Source: Azophilus sp965221755 | GTDB taxonomy: Bacteria > Pseudomonadota > Gammaproteobacteria > Pseudomonadales > Azotimanducaceae | Length of the DNA stretch: 64,000 nt | Direction: 5' to 3' | Assembly: GCA_965221755.1 (NCBI GenBank) | Contig: OZ244921.1 | Span: forward strand, 1,674,001 to 1,738,000 | In this document: one piece after another, positions 17,295 through 26,688 of the stretch | Layout: each line of letters opens with the position of its first letter | How positions within the stretch are numbered: position 1 is the stretch's first letter | Position numbers and translations under genes: made by a program | Notes under the pieces: model-generated | Told to the model about the DNA's origin: nothing | Database searches by the model: none | Seen by the model: the letters and a program-made list of their open reading frames with translations, nothing else

Positions 17295-20200
17295 ATGATT
17301 CATTCGTTGCATAGCCGCTTGGCTTCCTGCCTGATGCTGCCTTGCCTCATGCTGTTCGGGCCTTGGGCATGGGCTGCTGAAAACAGCGGTGAAATCGAGG
17401 AAATCCTAGTCACCGGATCCTACATCAAGGGCACTCCGGAGGATGCGCCCTTGCCGGTGACCTCGCTCAGCCGGGACGATTTGGCCTTGGAGGGATCGCC
17501 CACCACCTTGGACCTGATCAAGAACCTGTCGTTCAGTCAAGGCGCCGACGGCGAGACCGACCAGTTTCAGGCCGGCGCCGGCGCCGACCGGGCCACGGTG
17601 AACATCCGCGGCTTGGGGCCGAGCCGTTCGCTGGTGCTCATCAACGGACGCCGCACCACCTGGTCGCCCCATGCCATCGGCGCCCAAGCGCAGCTGCTTG
17701 TGGACGTCAACATGATGCCTTCCATCGCCGTGGAGCGGATTGAGATCCTGCGTGACGGCGCGGCGGCCACCTACGGCTCGGACGCCATCGCCGGGGTGAT
17801 GAACTTCATCACTCGCAGCGACTTCACCGGCTTTGAGGTTTCCGCAAACCACAAGACCATCCAGGACTCGGGCGGTGACACCGAAATGGGCTTGATCTTC
17901 GGCACTGACCTCGCCGATGGCCGCGGCCATGTGGTGAGTTCCTTCAGCTACATCAAGCGCAGCGAGCTTGAGATTCCCGAGCGGGACTGGGCGGTGCGGA
18001 CTTTCGCCGAGAACCCCACGCCCGGCGGCTGGTCCAGCGTTGGACGGCCATCGGTTGTTGTGCCATTGGACCGCTGGGCAGCGGCAGCGCCCATTACCGC
18101 GGCGGCTGGCGGCTTCGCAGGCCTTTTGGCCAGCGGCATCACCGACCCCAATTGCGAAAAGCTGGGCGGTGCCCGCACCAACGTTGGCGTTGCGGGCAAT
18201 GCCCTTGGCGGTTTCTGCCGCTTTCAATACACGGCGTTCGACAATTTGGCCGAGGAGGCGGAACGTTGGCAGTGGTTCACGGAATTCTCTTGGGAAATCA
18301 ACGACAGCACCACCTTGACCAGCGAGTTCCTGATGACGGACAGCGATGTGCCCGCTTGGAACACATCACCCTCCTATCCACCGAACCGCTTGGTGGACGC
18401 AAACCGCACCATCCGCGCCAACAATCCGGGCTTGGTGGACATGGCCAGCAAGTATCCCGACCTCTACGGCGACTACGCATGGTGCGATGCCGACCACTGC
18501 CGTTGGCAAGGCGACCCCGCCCAAGCCGCCGCCGGCGTTCCGGCAGCTTGGCAGGAAGTGGCATGGTTCTATGGCCGCTACTTCGGCCAGGACGGCCCGC
18601 TGCGCGACCACCATCGGGAATCCGACAAGTGGCGCTTGAACTTCAGTTTGGACGGCAGCTTCGGTGACTACGGCTGGCAAGCCTCCGCCACCTACTCCAA
18701 GGCCCAGCGGGACTTCGGCGGCGGCGACACCATGGTCTATCGGGACGCGCGCGCCCGCCAAGGCCTCGCTGGCTTCGAGTGCGAGCGGATGGTGCCCAAT
18801 GAATACGACGAGAACGGCAACTTGGCGTTCTCCTTGGACACCGTCATGGCCAATGCAGGCCAAGGGCCGTGCCGCTACTGGATTCCCTTCTCCAATTCCA
18901 TGCCCGGCTCACACCCTCAAGTGCCGGGCGGCATTGCCGAAAACCCCGACTTCAATCCGGCCCTGAACAACCAAGATCTGTTCGACTACATGATGACTGA
19001 GTATGGCGGGGACGGCGAAGCCTCCCTGCTGGTGATGGAAGGCATCCTGACAGGCGTCCTGCCGTTTGGCATGGCCGCAGGTGAGGTCGGCTTCGCCGTC
19101 GGCGCCCAATGGCGCAGCGAGACCTATGAGACCGGCGCCTACGAGATGAACGACTTCGCGCTGTTTCCTTGCGCTGCCGGCCCCGAAATCAAGGATTGCA
19201 CCGTCAACCGGAACGGCTTGTTCGGCTTCCTGCCACCCGTGTCCCAAATCGACGAGGACCGGGACATCTACTCGCTGTTTGGGGAAACCCAAGTTCCGCT
19301 AACCGAAACGGTGGAGGCGCAACTGTCCCTGCGCTATGAGGACTATGGCGGCTCCACGGGTTCGAGCCTGGATCCCAAGCTGGCCGTTCGCTGGCAGATG
19401 CTGCCCAGCATCGGGCTGCGCGCCTCGGTGGGAACGACCTTCCGGGGCCCGACCTTGAATCAGATCGTTGCCTCCGCATCATCGAACTCGCTGCAGTTTG
19501 TCGGCGCCACTGGGGCGTTCAAGCGCATAGACACCCAAGGCAACCCGGGCTTGGAGCCGGAGGAGGCAACCACCTTCAACGTCGGCCTGCTGATCAATCA
19601 CGACGGCTTGGTTGCGGACGGCGACAACCTGTTCATCACCCTGGACTACTGGTCCTACGATTTCAAGAAGCCCTTGGTGACGGAGCCGTTCAACAGCGTG
19701 CTGGCCGCTGCCTGCCCCGGCGGCGCCGCAGATCCTTGCGACACCACCAGCCCCTACTTCTCGAGGCTGACCTTTGGCGGCAACCCCGCGGCTGCTGATG
19801 TGGAAATCATCGACGTCAAGATCGTCAACGGGCCGGACATTGAAACCGATGGCATCGACTTCACGGCCCGGTACGCCATTCCGGCGGGCCCCGGCATGGC
19901 GAGCCTCGGCGTGAGCGGAACCCGGATTCTGAGCTATGACATCAGCGCGTGGGAATTGGGCGGCGAATATGACGCCTTGGGCAACATGAACTACGAAACG
20001 TCCTTGGCCCGCACCTTGGTCAAATGGAAGGGACGAGGCTTCGTGAACTACGCTTGGGGCCCCCTGAACCTCAGGTACATGCTGAATTTCACGGGCGGCT
20101 ACGAGTCCGGCGCAGCGCCCTTCAAGGTGAAAAGCCATGACACCCACGACCTGCACTTGAACTACAGCCTCATGCAGGACCAAGTGAACCTGACTCTGTC

Positions 20201-20324
20201 GGTGATCAACCTAGCCGACGAAGATCCGCCGTTCGCGGGCCGTGACCTGAACTACGACCCGTTCGTCCACAATCCCTTCGGGCGCATGTTCAGGCTCGGC
20301 GTCACCTATCGGCTGGGCATCTAG
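17295..20324 (+). CDS. TonB-dependent outer membrane receptor
   Basis: A 1009-residue TonB-dependent receptor. ATG 17295 is chosen because GGGGAGG precedes it closely and the signal peptide (CLMLPCLMLFGPWAWA) follows. After cleavage comes a TonB box-like EEILVTGSYI. The plug domain contains TVNIRGLGPSRSLVLINGRR and ERIEILRDGAAATYGSDAIAG. The large barrel contains the typical FRGPTL block and NPGLEPEEATTFNVGL. It takes up a ligand across the outer membrane with energy from TonB/ExbBD. The type with TYGSDAIAGV plugs is common among receptors for carbohydrate, lipid or peptide substrates; a siderophore is not specifically indicated. Confidence 0.93.
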   Translation: MIHSLHSRLASCLMLPCLMLFGPWAWAAENSGEIEEILVTGSYIKGTPEDAPLPVTSLSRDDLALEGSPTTLDLIKNLSFSQGADGETDQFQAGAGADRATVNIRGLGPSRSLVLINGRRTTWSPHAIGAQAQLLVDVNMMPSIAVERIEILRDGAAATYGSDAIAGVMNFITRSDFTGFEVSANHKTIQDSGGDTEMGLIFGTDLADGRGHVVSSFSYIKRSELEIPERDWAVRTFAENPTPGGWSSVGRPSVVVPLDRWAAAAPITAAAGGFAGLLASGITDPNCEKLGGARTNVGVAGNALGGFCRFQYTAFDNLAEEAERWQWFTEFSWEINDSTTLTSEFLMTDSDVPAWNTSPSYPPNRLVDANRTIRANNPGLVDMASKYPDLYGDYAWCDADHCRWQGDPAQAAAGVPAAWQEVAWFYGRYFGQDGPLRDHHRESDKWRLNFSLDGSFGDYGWQASATYSKAQRDFGGGDTMVYRDARARQGLAGFECERMVPNEYDENGNLAFSLDTVMANAGQGPCRYWIPFSNSMPGSHPQVPGGIAENPDFNPALNNQDLFDYMMTEYGGDGEASLLVMEGILTGVLPFGMAAGEVGFAVGAQWRSETYETGAYEMNDFALFPCAAGPEIKDCTVNRNGLFGFLPPVSQIDEDRDIYSLFGETQVPLTETVEAQLSLRYEDYGGSTGSSLDPKLAVRWQMLPSIGLRASVGTTFRGPTLNQIVASASSNSLQFVGATGAFKRIDTQGNPGLEPEEATTFNVGLLINHDGLVADGDNLFITLDYWSYDFKKPLVTEPFNSVLAAACPGGAADPCDTTSPYFSRLTFGGNPAAADVEIIDVKIVNGPDIETDGIDFTARYAIPAGPGMASLGVSGTRILSYDISAWELGGEYDALGNMNYETSLARTLVKWKGRGFVNYAWGPLNLRYMLNFTGGYESGAAPFKVKSHDTHDLHLNYSLMQDQVNLTLSVINLADEDPPFAGRDLNYDPFVHNPFGRMFRLGVTYRLGI

Positions 20325-20686
20325 GACAGTTCCGCCCGCAAGCCTCAAGCGCGTTCGGCGCCAGCCTGTCAATCGGTCGATGCGGGCCGGCGCCGCATCG
20401 TGATGCCGCTTGGCTTGATGTCCATCCCGGGCTCTGCGTCAGATAGGGGCGATGTCCGCTTCGACCACGATGCGCATGTGCGAATTTTAGATCATTCCGG
20501 TCGGGCGGCATTTGCCGACCGGACGGCCGATGCGACCATCAAGGCGATGGCCGCATCGGCCGCTAAGCGCGGGGAGTCCATTCAGAACCCGTCACCTCAG
20601 CTTCCGCCTTCAACGGCGGCAATCCGCCAGCGCCGCCAACCCCATCCAGGAATATTGATTTTTTATGTAAGGAAAGTGTTGGAAAC
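20325..20686. other. Intergenic region between the two TonB receptors, with hairpins
   Basis: No gene was recognised. Two hairpins stand out: GATGCGG with CCGCATC near 20379-20400, and a 9-bp perfect stem TCCGGTCGG / CCGACCGGA at 20496-20504 and 20515-20523. The last 40 bases become AT-rich (TATTGATTTTTTATG) and may hold the promoter for the next transcription unit, but no clear -35 and -10 pair was found. Confidence 0.5.
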
Positions 20687-20836
20687 ATGAAGAAATCTAT
20701 GTTCAAATCCGCCAACCAGCCGCGGCTCGGCATGCCGGTTTCGTTTGGTGGACGTGAATTGGCGCACTGGCCACCGCTTGTCGCTGACCCCATGGCTGAA
20801 ATCGCAGTTGGATTTATAATGGAGGGATCAACGTGA
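20687..20836 (+). CDS. Small open frame overlapping the next receptor start
   Basis: A 49-residue frame starts with MKKSMFKSANQPRLG at ATG 20687, preceded by GGAAAC and, further up, AAGGAAAG. Its TGA overlaps the GTG start of the downstream TonB receptor (GTGA at 20833-20836). The peptide has no recognised domain. It might be a translated leader that couples expression of the receptor, or a chance frame in a short AT-richer gap. The 4-base stop/start overlap is the main argument for it. Confidence 0.3.
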   Translation: MKKSMFKSANQPRLGMPVSFGGRELAHWPPLVADPMAEIAVGFIMEGST

Positions 20837-23577
20837 TCGAACTTAGGAACAGCACCGCAATCGCTTTGTTTTGGGCGAGTTTCGCCGCTTTGTTCGGGCC
20901 GGCCGCGCTGGCTCAGTCCGGCACGGCCACCGCCTCGGAGGTTGAGGAGATCCTGGTGACCGCGACGCGGCGGGAGGAGTCGATCCAAGACATCCCGATC
21001 GCGGTGTCGGCATTCGCCGGCGAAGACTTGGAAGCCAGGGGCGTGCAGGACCTCTACGGCCTGCAGGAGGTATCGCCCTCCATCTCCGTTTACAGCTCCA
21101 ACTCCACGTCCAATGGCGGCACGGTGCGCATCCGCGGCGTCGGCACCACCGGCAACAACCCCGGCCTGGAGGCGGCGGTCGGCACCTTCATTGACGGGGT
21201 TTACCGAAGCCGAGCCGGTCAGGCTTTCTCCGACTTTGTGGACATAGACCGCATTGAGGTGCTGCGCGGTCCCCAAGGCACGCTGTTCGGCAAGAACACC
21301 AGCGCCGGGGCGCTGCAGATCATCACCAAGAAGCCTGAGTTCCAGCAATCCTCCATGGTGGCTCTGAGCGCAGGCGATTTCGGAGCGATCAAGGTTCAGG
21401 CGTCCGCCACCGGCCCGCTGGTGGATGACCGCCTCGCCTACCGTCTGAGCGTCAACTACCACGAGCGGGACGGCTACTACGAAGACAACGTCACCGACGG
21501 CGCCTACGACAGCCGCGAACGCTACACCATCAAGGGCCAACTGCAGTGGCAAGGGGACACTTGGGACAACCGCCTGATCCTCGACTACACCGACAAGGAC
21601 GAGGACTGCTGCCCCGCCAACTTCCACTCGGTGAACTTCACCGATCAGGGCCCCAGCGCCTCGACGCGGGGCATCTTGAACCTGGGGGAACCCCCCGGCG
21701 TCATCATCAACGATCTCTTGGCGGCGAATGGCCGCCCTGCCGAACGCGGTGACGACGACGAATCCTGGGACGTTGGCGTCAACTTCGATCCCTTCGAGCT
21801 GGTGGAGGACAAAGGCATCCAGAACCAGCTCAACTGGAACGTCAATGACAATCTATCGCTCACCTCCATCACCTCCTATCGGGAATTCGACGTGCAGCGC
21901 GGCCAGGACATCGACTTCACCGGCGCCAACGTGGCGCAGCCGCAACACACTGACGAGTCGTTCGAGAACTTCTCCCAGGAACTGCAGCTGCAGTTCAACA
22001 CGGAGCGTGGCAGCTACTTGGTGGGCGCCTACTTCTACACCGAGGACATCGTCACCGACGAAGCGATTCGCTTGGCGGAAGACGGACCCGAATATCTGAG
22101 TCGCTACATCGTTGGCTTGGCACCCTTCAACTTGTACACCTTGACCAACGCACCCTTTGGAACGACCACCGGCGCCGGCTTGGGCACCTACAATCCGGCC
22201 ACCCGCATGCTGGAAGGCGACGATACGCCGCGACCCAACTACCAGGAGCACGACGGCTATGCCGCCGACTACGCTCAAGAGACGGACGGCTGGTCGATCT
22301 TCACGCACAACACCTTCGACCTGAACGAGCGGCTGACCTTGACCGTCGGCGCGCGCTACTCGAACGAGACCAAGGACGCCATCACGCGCATCAATGGGGT
22401 GGAGCCGGTGCAGGGCACGCAGCGCGACCTGATGGCGGCCATGCTGCGCGATGAGTTCAACGAAGCCCATTGCACTGGCTTGGTCTTCATCGGCTCCCTG
22501 TGCAACATCGTCTCTTGGGAGGATAAGGAGACGGAGAAGGAGTGGACCGGCACCGTCAGCCTGTCGTGGGCCGTCACCGATGAGGTGAGCCTGTACGGCA
22601 GCGTCTCAAGGGGCTACAAGGCCGGGGGCTTCAACCTCGACCAGCAAGCCATCGAGATGGACTCCTTCGCCACCTTCCTGGCTACCGGCGGCGATGCCCG
22701 CTTCCTGTCCGACAGCGGACTGGCAGCGGACGTGCCGCAGGCGGTCCAAGACGCCACTGGCGACCCCGAGGGCCGCAACGGCCTGACGCAGTTTGAGTGC
22801 GGTTCGGCGGGCGGGATCACCAACCCCGGCATCGCGCATCTGGACTGCGCCTTCTTCGATGACGACCATCGCTTCGACCCGGAATTCGTCAATGCCTATG
22901 AGATTGGCATGAAGGGCCAGTTCCTGGACGGTCGCCTGACCACCAACGTCGCCGCCTTCTACAGCGACTTCGAGGACTTCCAGCTCAACACCTTCACCGG
23001 CACCGGCTTCCTGATCAGCAACACCGACGAGATGATCAGCAAGGGCGTCGAGTTTGAAGGCAGTTGGATCCTGGCGGACGGCATCCTCTGGTCCTTGGGC
23101 ATTACCTACGCCGACACCCGATACGGCGACGACCTCAATGATCCGCGAACCGAAACCGAGCTGTTCCTGGAGCAGGAGTTCGCCTTGCTGGAGGATTGGG
23201 CCGCACTGGAAAGCATCGAGGGCCGCCAGATCACCCATGCGCCCTATTGGCAAGGCAGCACGTCGCTGTTTGCGGAACAGCCGCTCAACGACCGCCTGTT
23301 CGCCTACGGCAATCTGAACGTCGGCTTCCGGGGCGCGCACAACACGGGTTCCGACCTCAGGAACCAAAAGGACGTGTCCGACGAGGTTCTGGTCAACCTG
23401 CAGCTCGGCCTGCGCGCCGCGGACGATCGGTGGGACTTCCAAGTCTGGGCCAGGAACCTGTTCGACAACCACATCGAGACCTTGGTGTTCAACTCGGTCT
23501 TCCAAGGGGGCAGCTACAGCACCTTCCTGGCACCACCGAGAATGGTTGGCGCCACCCTGAGAATGAACTTCCAGTAG
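20833..23577 (+). CDS. TonB-dependent outer membrane receptor
   Basis: A 914-residue receptor. The GTG at 20833 follows GGAGGGATCAAC. A signal peptide (FWASFAALFGPAALAQ) and a TonB box-like EEILVTATRREES start the protein. The plug has VRIRGVGTTGNNPG, DRIEVLRGPQGTLFGKN and TSAGALQIITKKP. The barrel includes YGSVSRGYKAGGFN and a C-terminal RMVGATLRMNFQ, though it ends in Gln rather than the usual aromatic residue. The KNTSAGAL plug type is abundant in bacteria that use steroids, terpenes and other hydrophobic compounds. This fits the acyl-CoA genes of the window, but the ligand is unknown. Confidence 0.94.
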   Translation: MIELRNSTAIALFWASFAALFGPAALAQSGTATASEVEEILVTATRREESIQDIPIAVSAFAGEDLEARGVQDLYGLQEVSPSISVYSSNSTSNGGTVRIRGVGTTGNNPGLEAAVGTFIDGVYRSRAGQAFSDFVDIDRIEVLRGPQGTLFGKNTSAGALQIITKKPEFQQSSMVALSAGDFGAIKVQASATGPLVDDRLAYRLSVNYHERDGYYEDNVTDGAYDSRERYTIKGQLQWQGDTWDNRLILDYTDKDEDCCPANFHSVNFTDQGPSASTRGILNLGEPPGVIINDLLAANGRPAERGDDDESWDVGVNFDPFELVEDKGIQNQLNWNVNDNLSLTSITSYREFDVQRGQDIDFTGANVAQPQHTDESFENFSQELQLQFNTERGSYLVGAYFYTEDIVTDEAIRLAEDGPEYLSRYIVGLAPFNLYTLTNAPFGTTTGAGLGTYNPATRMLEGDDTPRPNYQEHDGYAADYAQETDGWSIFTHNTFDLNERLTLTVGARYSNETKDAITRINGVEPVQGTQRDLMAAMLRDEFNEAHCTGLVFIGSLCNIVSWEDKETEKEWTGTVSLSWAVTDEVSLYGSVSRGYKAGGFNLDQQAIEMDSFATFLATGGDARFLSDSGLAADVPQAVQDATGDPEGRNGLTQFECGSAGGITNPGIAHLDCAFFDDDHRFDPEFVNAYEIGMKGQFLDGRLTTNVAAFYSDFEDFQLNTFTGTGFLISNTDEMISKGVEFEGSWILADGILWSLGITYADTRYGDDLNDPRTETELFLEQEFALLEDWAALESIEGRQITHAPYWQGSTSLFAEQPLNDRLFAYGNLNVGFRGAHNTGSDLRNQKDVSDEVLVNLQLGLRAADDRWDFQVWARNLFDNHIETLVFNSVFQGGSYSTFLAPPRMVGATLRMNFQ

Positions 23578-23584
23578 GCTGACG

Positions 23585-23617
23585 ATCAATGCCGCCCGCT
23601 TTGCGGGCGGCATTGAT
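23585..23617 (+). terminator. Perfect 15-bp hairpin after the second receptor
   Basis: Arms ATCAATGCCGCCCGC and GCGGGCGGCATTGAT pair perfectly around TTT, 7 bases after the receptor stop. There is no T-run after it, so it may act as a 3' stabiliser or a Rho-assisted terminator rather than a textbook intrinsic one. Confidence 0.55.
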
Positions 23618-23637
23618 TGAACGGGGCCAGACAACAG

Positions 23638-24449
23638 ATGCGCTGGCTGGAGAGAGTGGCCCTCACCGGTCTTAAAGGGTCCTGTTCGCCAGCGGGCAAC
23701 TCTTGTTGATCGAGTCCGGCGCAAGCGCCGCACTGCTCAAACGTCTTCAGGGCTACGTCATCTACACGCCAACCACAACTGTGCTTCGAGGCATCTTGCC
23801 GGATCCACAACCCAAGCCGCCGTTGGGACTTTCTGGCGGGAGCCTTCCGACGGCTCTTCGCGAGTTGCTCCGCCAACGAAGAAAGGACAAGCGCAGCACG
23901 AATATCCTCCGAGACGCACTGGAACTGATCGATTGGGCAAAGAGTTTCGATTTTGCCCACTCAGAGAGCATGGCGCTTTCTCCAGCGGCCTCCACATCGA
24001 AGCTCGTCGTAAGGTTCCGCGATAAATTCATGCAGGAAAACCGCAATGTCCTATCGGGATACGACGTTTCCGAAGGCGCCCTCTACGTGCTGTTCCTTGC
24101 GGTGATCGCGGGCAGCAAGGGAACGCCTCGATTGTGCGCCGTGGACAACGCCGACCACGGATTGAATCCACGATCGGCAAGGTCACTGATGAATCGGTTT
24201 TGCGAGTGGCTGCTCATGGCGGACGGAGAGCGTCAGGTGCTTTTGACGACCCACAACCCGCTCGTGCTGGACGGCCTGCCTCTTCAGAACAGTGACGTGC
24301 GCCTGTTCACCGTATCCCGCACCCAATCCGGGAGCACCCACGTGCGGCAGGTCGTCGTCGATGACCAACTGCGTGCCAAGGGAGAGCAGGGATGGACTCT
24401 GTCGCGCCTCTGGACAATGGGGCATCTGGGCGGCGTTCCCAATGTCTGA
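23638..24449 (+). pseudogene. AAA-type ATPase (AAA_21), N-terminus deleted
   Basis: The remnant of a predicted SMC/OLD-like ATPase. At 23638 a normal family N-terminus begins (MRWLERVALTGLKG) and then stops in a different frame. The Walker A region that should follow is absent. From 23703 the remaining 248 residues are readable in another frame: the ABC-like signature VSEGALYVLFLAVIAG, a Walker B-like LCAVDNADHGLNPRS and the switch motif LLTTHNPLVLDGL. Without the P-loop it cannot bind ATP normally. The next frame overlaps its stop by 8 bases, as in intact ATPase + DUF4276 pairs that occur among predicted defence systems. Confidence 0.75.
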
Positions 24450-24711
24450 ACCGGTCAGGGTTGCGGTTGCGGTGGAGGGACCGACTGACGCAATCGTGAT
24501 CGAAGCGATTGTTGCTGCGATCTTGGATGGGTCCGATTTCGAGATGCAAGTGCTGCAGCTGGAGACATCGAGCGTGTTCAGCCCTACCATTAGCGGCAAG
24601 ACGGGGCTTGGTTGGCCAGACGTCTTCCGATGGTGCCGTCAGGCATCAGCGGAAGGAGGTGGACAGGTTTCGTCTTCGTGTTCGCGCAACACGACGTGGT
24701 GGTTCATCTGA
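24442..24711 (+). pseudogene. DUF4276-type (TOPRIM-like) protein, frameshifted and truncated
   Basis: The frame starts SEPVRVAVAVEGPTDAIVIE, a typical N-terminus of the DUF4276 partner of small ATPases, with the acidic Glu of the TOPRIM-like core. It continues to WPDVFRWCRQASAEGGGQVS. From there the expected continuation is found one base shifted (AQHDVVVHLSR, recalling the family's HD-vvv-HLDAD strand) before a stop. About 100 further residues expected in the family are absent. A frameshift plus a deletion is the simplest explanation. Together with the broken ATPase it marks a dead two-gene module between the receptor and the oxidoreductase. Confidence 0.7.
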
Positions 24712-24777
24712 GTCGATGATGCGGCGCCATCGGCAGTCGTGCTTCACGCTTTTCCACGCACAACCAAAGGAGAACCT

Positions 24778-25650
24778 ATGAAAGTCGGACTCGCCTTCGC
24801 CAGCAGCATTGGCATCGACGGCGCCACGGCGTTGGACATTTGCCGACGCGCCGAAACCGCGGGCTTTGAATCCGTATGGGGCGGCGAGCACGTCATCCTG
24901 CCGGATGAGATCGCCTCCAAATACCCCTACACCGCCGACGGCAAGATTCCCGCCGAGCCCGACACGCCGATTCCGGATCCACTCATCTGGCTGGCGTTCG
25001 CCGCCGCGGCAGCGCCCACGCTGCGCTTGGGCACCTGCATTCTCATCGTGCCGCAGCGCAACCCCCTGGTGCTGGCCAAGGAGCTGGCGACCCTCGATCA
25101 GTTGTCGGGAGGTCGGGTGGAACTCGGTTTGGGCGTTGGCTGGCTGAAGGAGGAGTTTGCAGCGCTTGGCATCCCTTGGGAGCGCCGGGGGGCGCGCAAT
25201 GACGAGTACATCGCCGCCATGCGAGCGCTCTGGGCGGGGCCGCATGCTGAGTTTCACGGCGAGTTCGTGGACTTCGCGCCGGTCACTTGCAGCCCGCGGC
25301 CGGTCAACGGCAACATTCCGGTGCATGTGGGCGGGGACACGGACGCCGCCATCGGGCGCGCTATCCGCATCGCCGATGGCTACTTCCCCGGCGAAGGCGA
25401 TGCGGAACGTCTTGGCGCCCTGCTCGGTCGCCTGCGCAAAGCCGCCGAGGAGACAGGCCGGGATCCCGCCAGCATTGAGATCAACGCCATATTCGGCGCG
25501 CAAATGGCTGATCCCGTGCGCGGCATCGAGCAGATGGCGGAACTTGGCGTCGGCCGCATCATGGTGCCGGCGTTCCTCTTCGCCGGCCCCGGAGGCTTGG
25601 ATCGCCTGAGCGAATTCGGCGAGCGCATCGCCCCTGCCGCGGCGGAATAG
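24778..25650 (+). CDS. LLM-class flavin-dependent oxidoreductase
   Basis: A 290-residue luciferase-like monooxygenase/F420-type oxidoreductase. ATG 24778 follows AAAGGAGAACCT. Family features: AETAGFESVWGGEHVILP near the start, LRLGTCILIVPQRNPLVLAKELATLD and SGGRVELGLGVGWLKEEFAALG in the middle, and VHVGGDTDAAIGRAIRIADGY. Members use reduced FMN or F420, and the sequence alone does not settle which. Position after a TonB receptor and the dead ATPase module gives no operon partner. Its role in substrate oxidation is inferred only from the family. Confidence 0.88.
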   Translation: MKVGLAFASSIGIDGATALDICRRAETAGFESVWGGEHVILPDEIASKYPYTADGKIPAEPDTPIPDPLIWLAFAAAAAPTLRLGTCILIVPQRNPLVLAKELATLDQLSGGRVELGLGVGWLKEEFAALGIPWERRGARNDEYIAAMRALWAGPHAEFHGEFVDFAPVTCSPRPVNGNIPVHVGGDTDAAIGRAIRIADGYFPGEGDAERLGALLGRLRKAAEETGRDPASIEINAIFGAQMADPVRGIEQMAELGVGRIMVPAFLFAGPGGLDRLSEFGERIAPAAAE

Positions 25651-25809
25651 CGTTTGAGCGTTGCCGCATTCTCAAGGGGTGCTGCGCGCCGGGACCGCCA
25701 AGCTGCGAACTGCCTTGGCATCACTTGGCCCATCGTCCGTCCAGCGGAAGCATATGCGCCACTGTGAATTGATCCGAACATGGACCGGCGGAGAGAGTCC
25801 TTAACCGGC

Positions 25810-26685
25810 TTAAGGCGCGAGAGTGGCAAGCACCCTCTTCAGTTCCCCACGCCAGTCGGCGGGGCCGATGCCGTAGTGGCCATGCAAACGGGCGCCGCTT
25901 AACAGCGAATTTCCAGGGCGGGCGGCGCGGGTCGGGTAGTCGGCGCTGGGAATGGGGACGAGCTTGGGCAGTGCATCCGCATCCTGCCGTTCGGCAAGTT
26001 CGGCGAAGATGGCGGCCGCGAAGCCATGCCAAGTGGTTGGCGGCTCGGATGCGAAATGATAAAGGCCAAAGCGCGGCGTGCCGGCCATGCGCTCCAAGAT
26101 GCGCCATAGCGTGGCGGCAATGCTGCGGGCGGCCGTGGGCGCGCCCCGCTGGTCGTTGACCACCTTGAGCTCATCGCGGCCAGCCAAGTTCACCATGGTC
26201 TTGACGAAGTTGGCCCCTGTGGCGCTGAACACCCAAGCGACGCGCAGCGTCAGGTGGGCATCGAGGACTTCCGCCACCGCTTGTTCGCCGGCCAGCTTGC
26301 TGTGGCCGTAGGCGTTGATCGGTGCGGGAGGGTCCGATTCCACATAGGGCCCGCGCTTGGCGCCGTCAAAGACGTAGTCCGTGGAGAGATGCAGCAACGG
26401 ACAGCCCTCAGCAGCACAAGCCTTGGCGACATGGCGCGCGCCCTCGGCGTTGACGGCAAACGCAGCCTCCGAATCACCCTCAGCCTGGTCCACCTTCGTG
26501 TAGGCGGCCGCATTGATCACGGCATCCGGACGAAAATCAGCAAGGGCGGCGGCCACGCTGCGGCCGTCGCGGACATCGAGCTGCGCCGATGGGGGCGCAT
26601 GAACCGCCACCGCCAGCGGCGCAAGCGCTTGGATGGCGGTGCCGACTTGGCCGCTGCCGCCGGTGACAAGAATGCGCTTAAACAG
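25810..26685 (-). CDS. rfbD: dTDP-4-dehydrorhamnose reductase
   Basis: The last step of dTDP-L-rhamnose synthesis: NADPH-dependent reduction of the 4-keto sugar. Family motifs: the Rossmann start ILVTGGSGQVG, NAAAYTKVDQAE, HLSTDYVFDG with the catalytic Tyr in INAYGHSKL. No ATG, GTG or TTG lies in frame between the rfbC stop (26689) and the conserved glycine loop. The nearest canonical start (GTG 26610) would remove the nucleotide-binding loop. CTG at 26683-26685 gives 291 residues with a normal N-terminus (FKRILVTGG), so a CTG (or ATC) start is the best reading. The gene directly follows rfbC in the same frame. Confidence 0.88.
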   Translation of the reverse strand: MFKRILVTGGSGQVGTAIQALAPLAVAVHAPPSAQLDVRDGRSVAAALADFRPDAVINAAAYTKVDQAEGDSEAAFAVNAEGARHVAKACAAEGCPLLHLSTDYVFDGAKRGPYVESDPPAPINAYGHSKLAGEQAVAEVLDAHLTLRVAWVFSATGANFVKTMVNLAGRDELKVVNDQRGAPTAARSIAATLWRILERMAGTPRFGLYHFASEPPTTWHGFAAAIFAELAERQDADALPKLVPIPSADYPTRAARPGNSLLSGARLHGHYGIGPADWRGELKRVLATLAP

Positions 26686-26688
26686 GAT

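Noticed and set aside
20815..20820. TATAAT just before the second TonB receptor as its promoter -10
   Set aside because: It would leave only about 6 bases before the GTG and place the ribosome site within the start region; no -35 box lies at the right distance.
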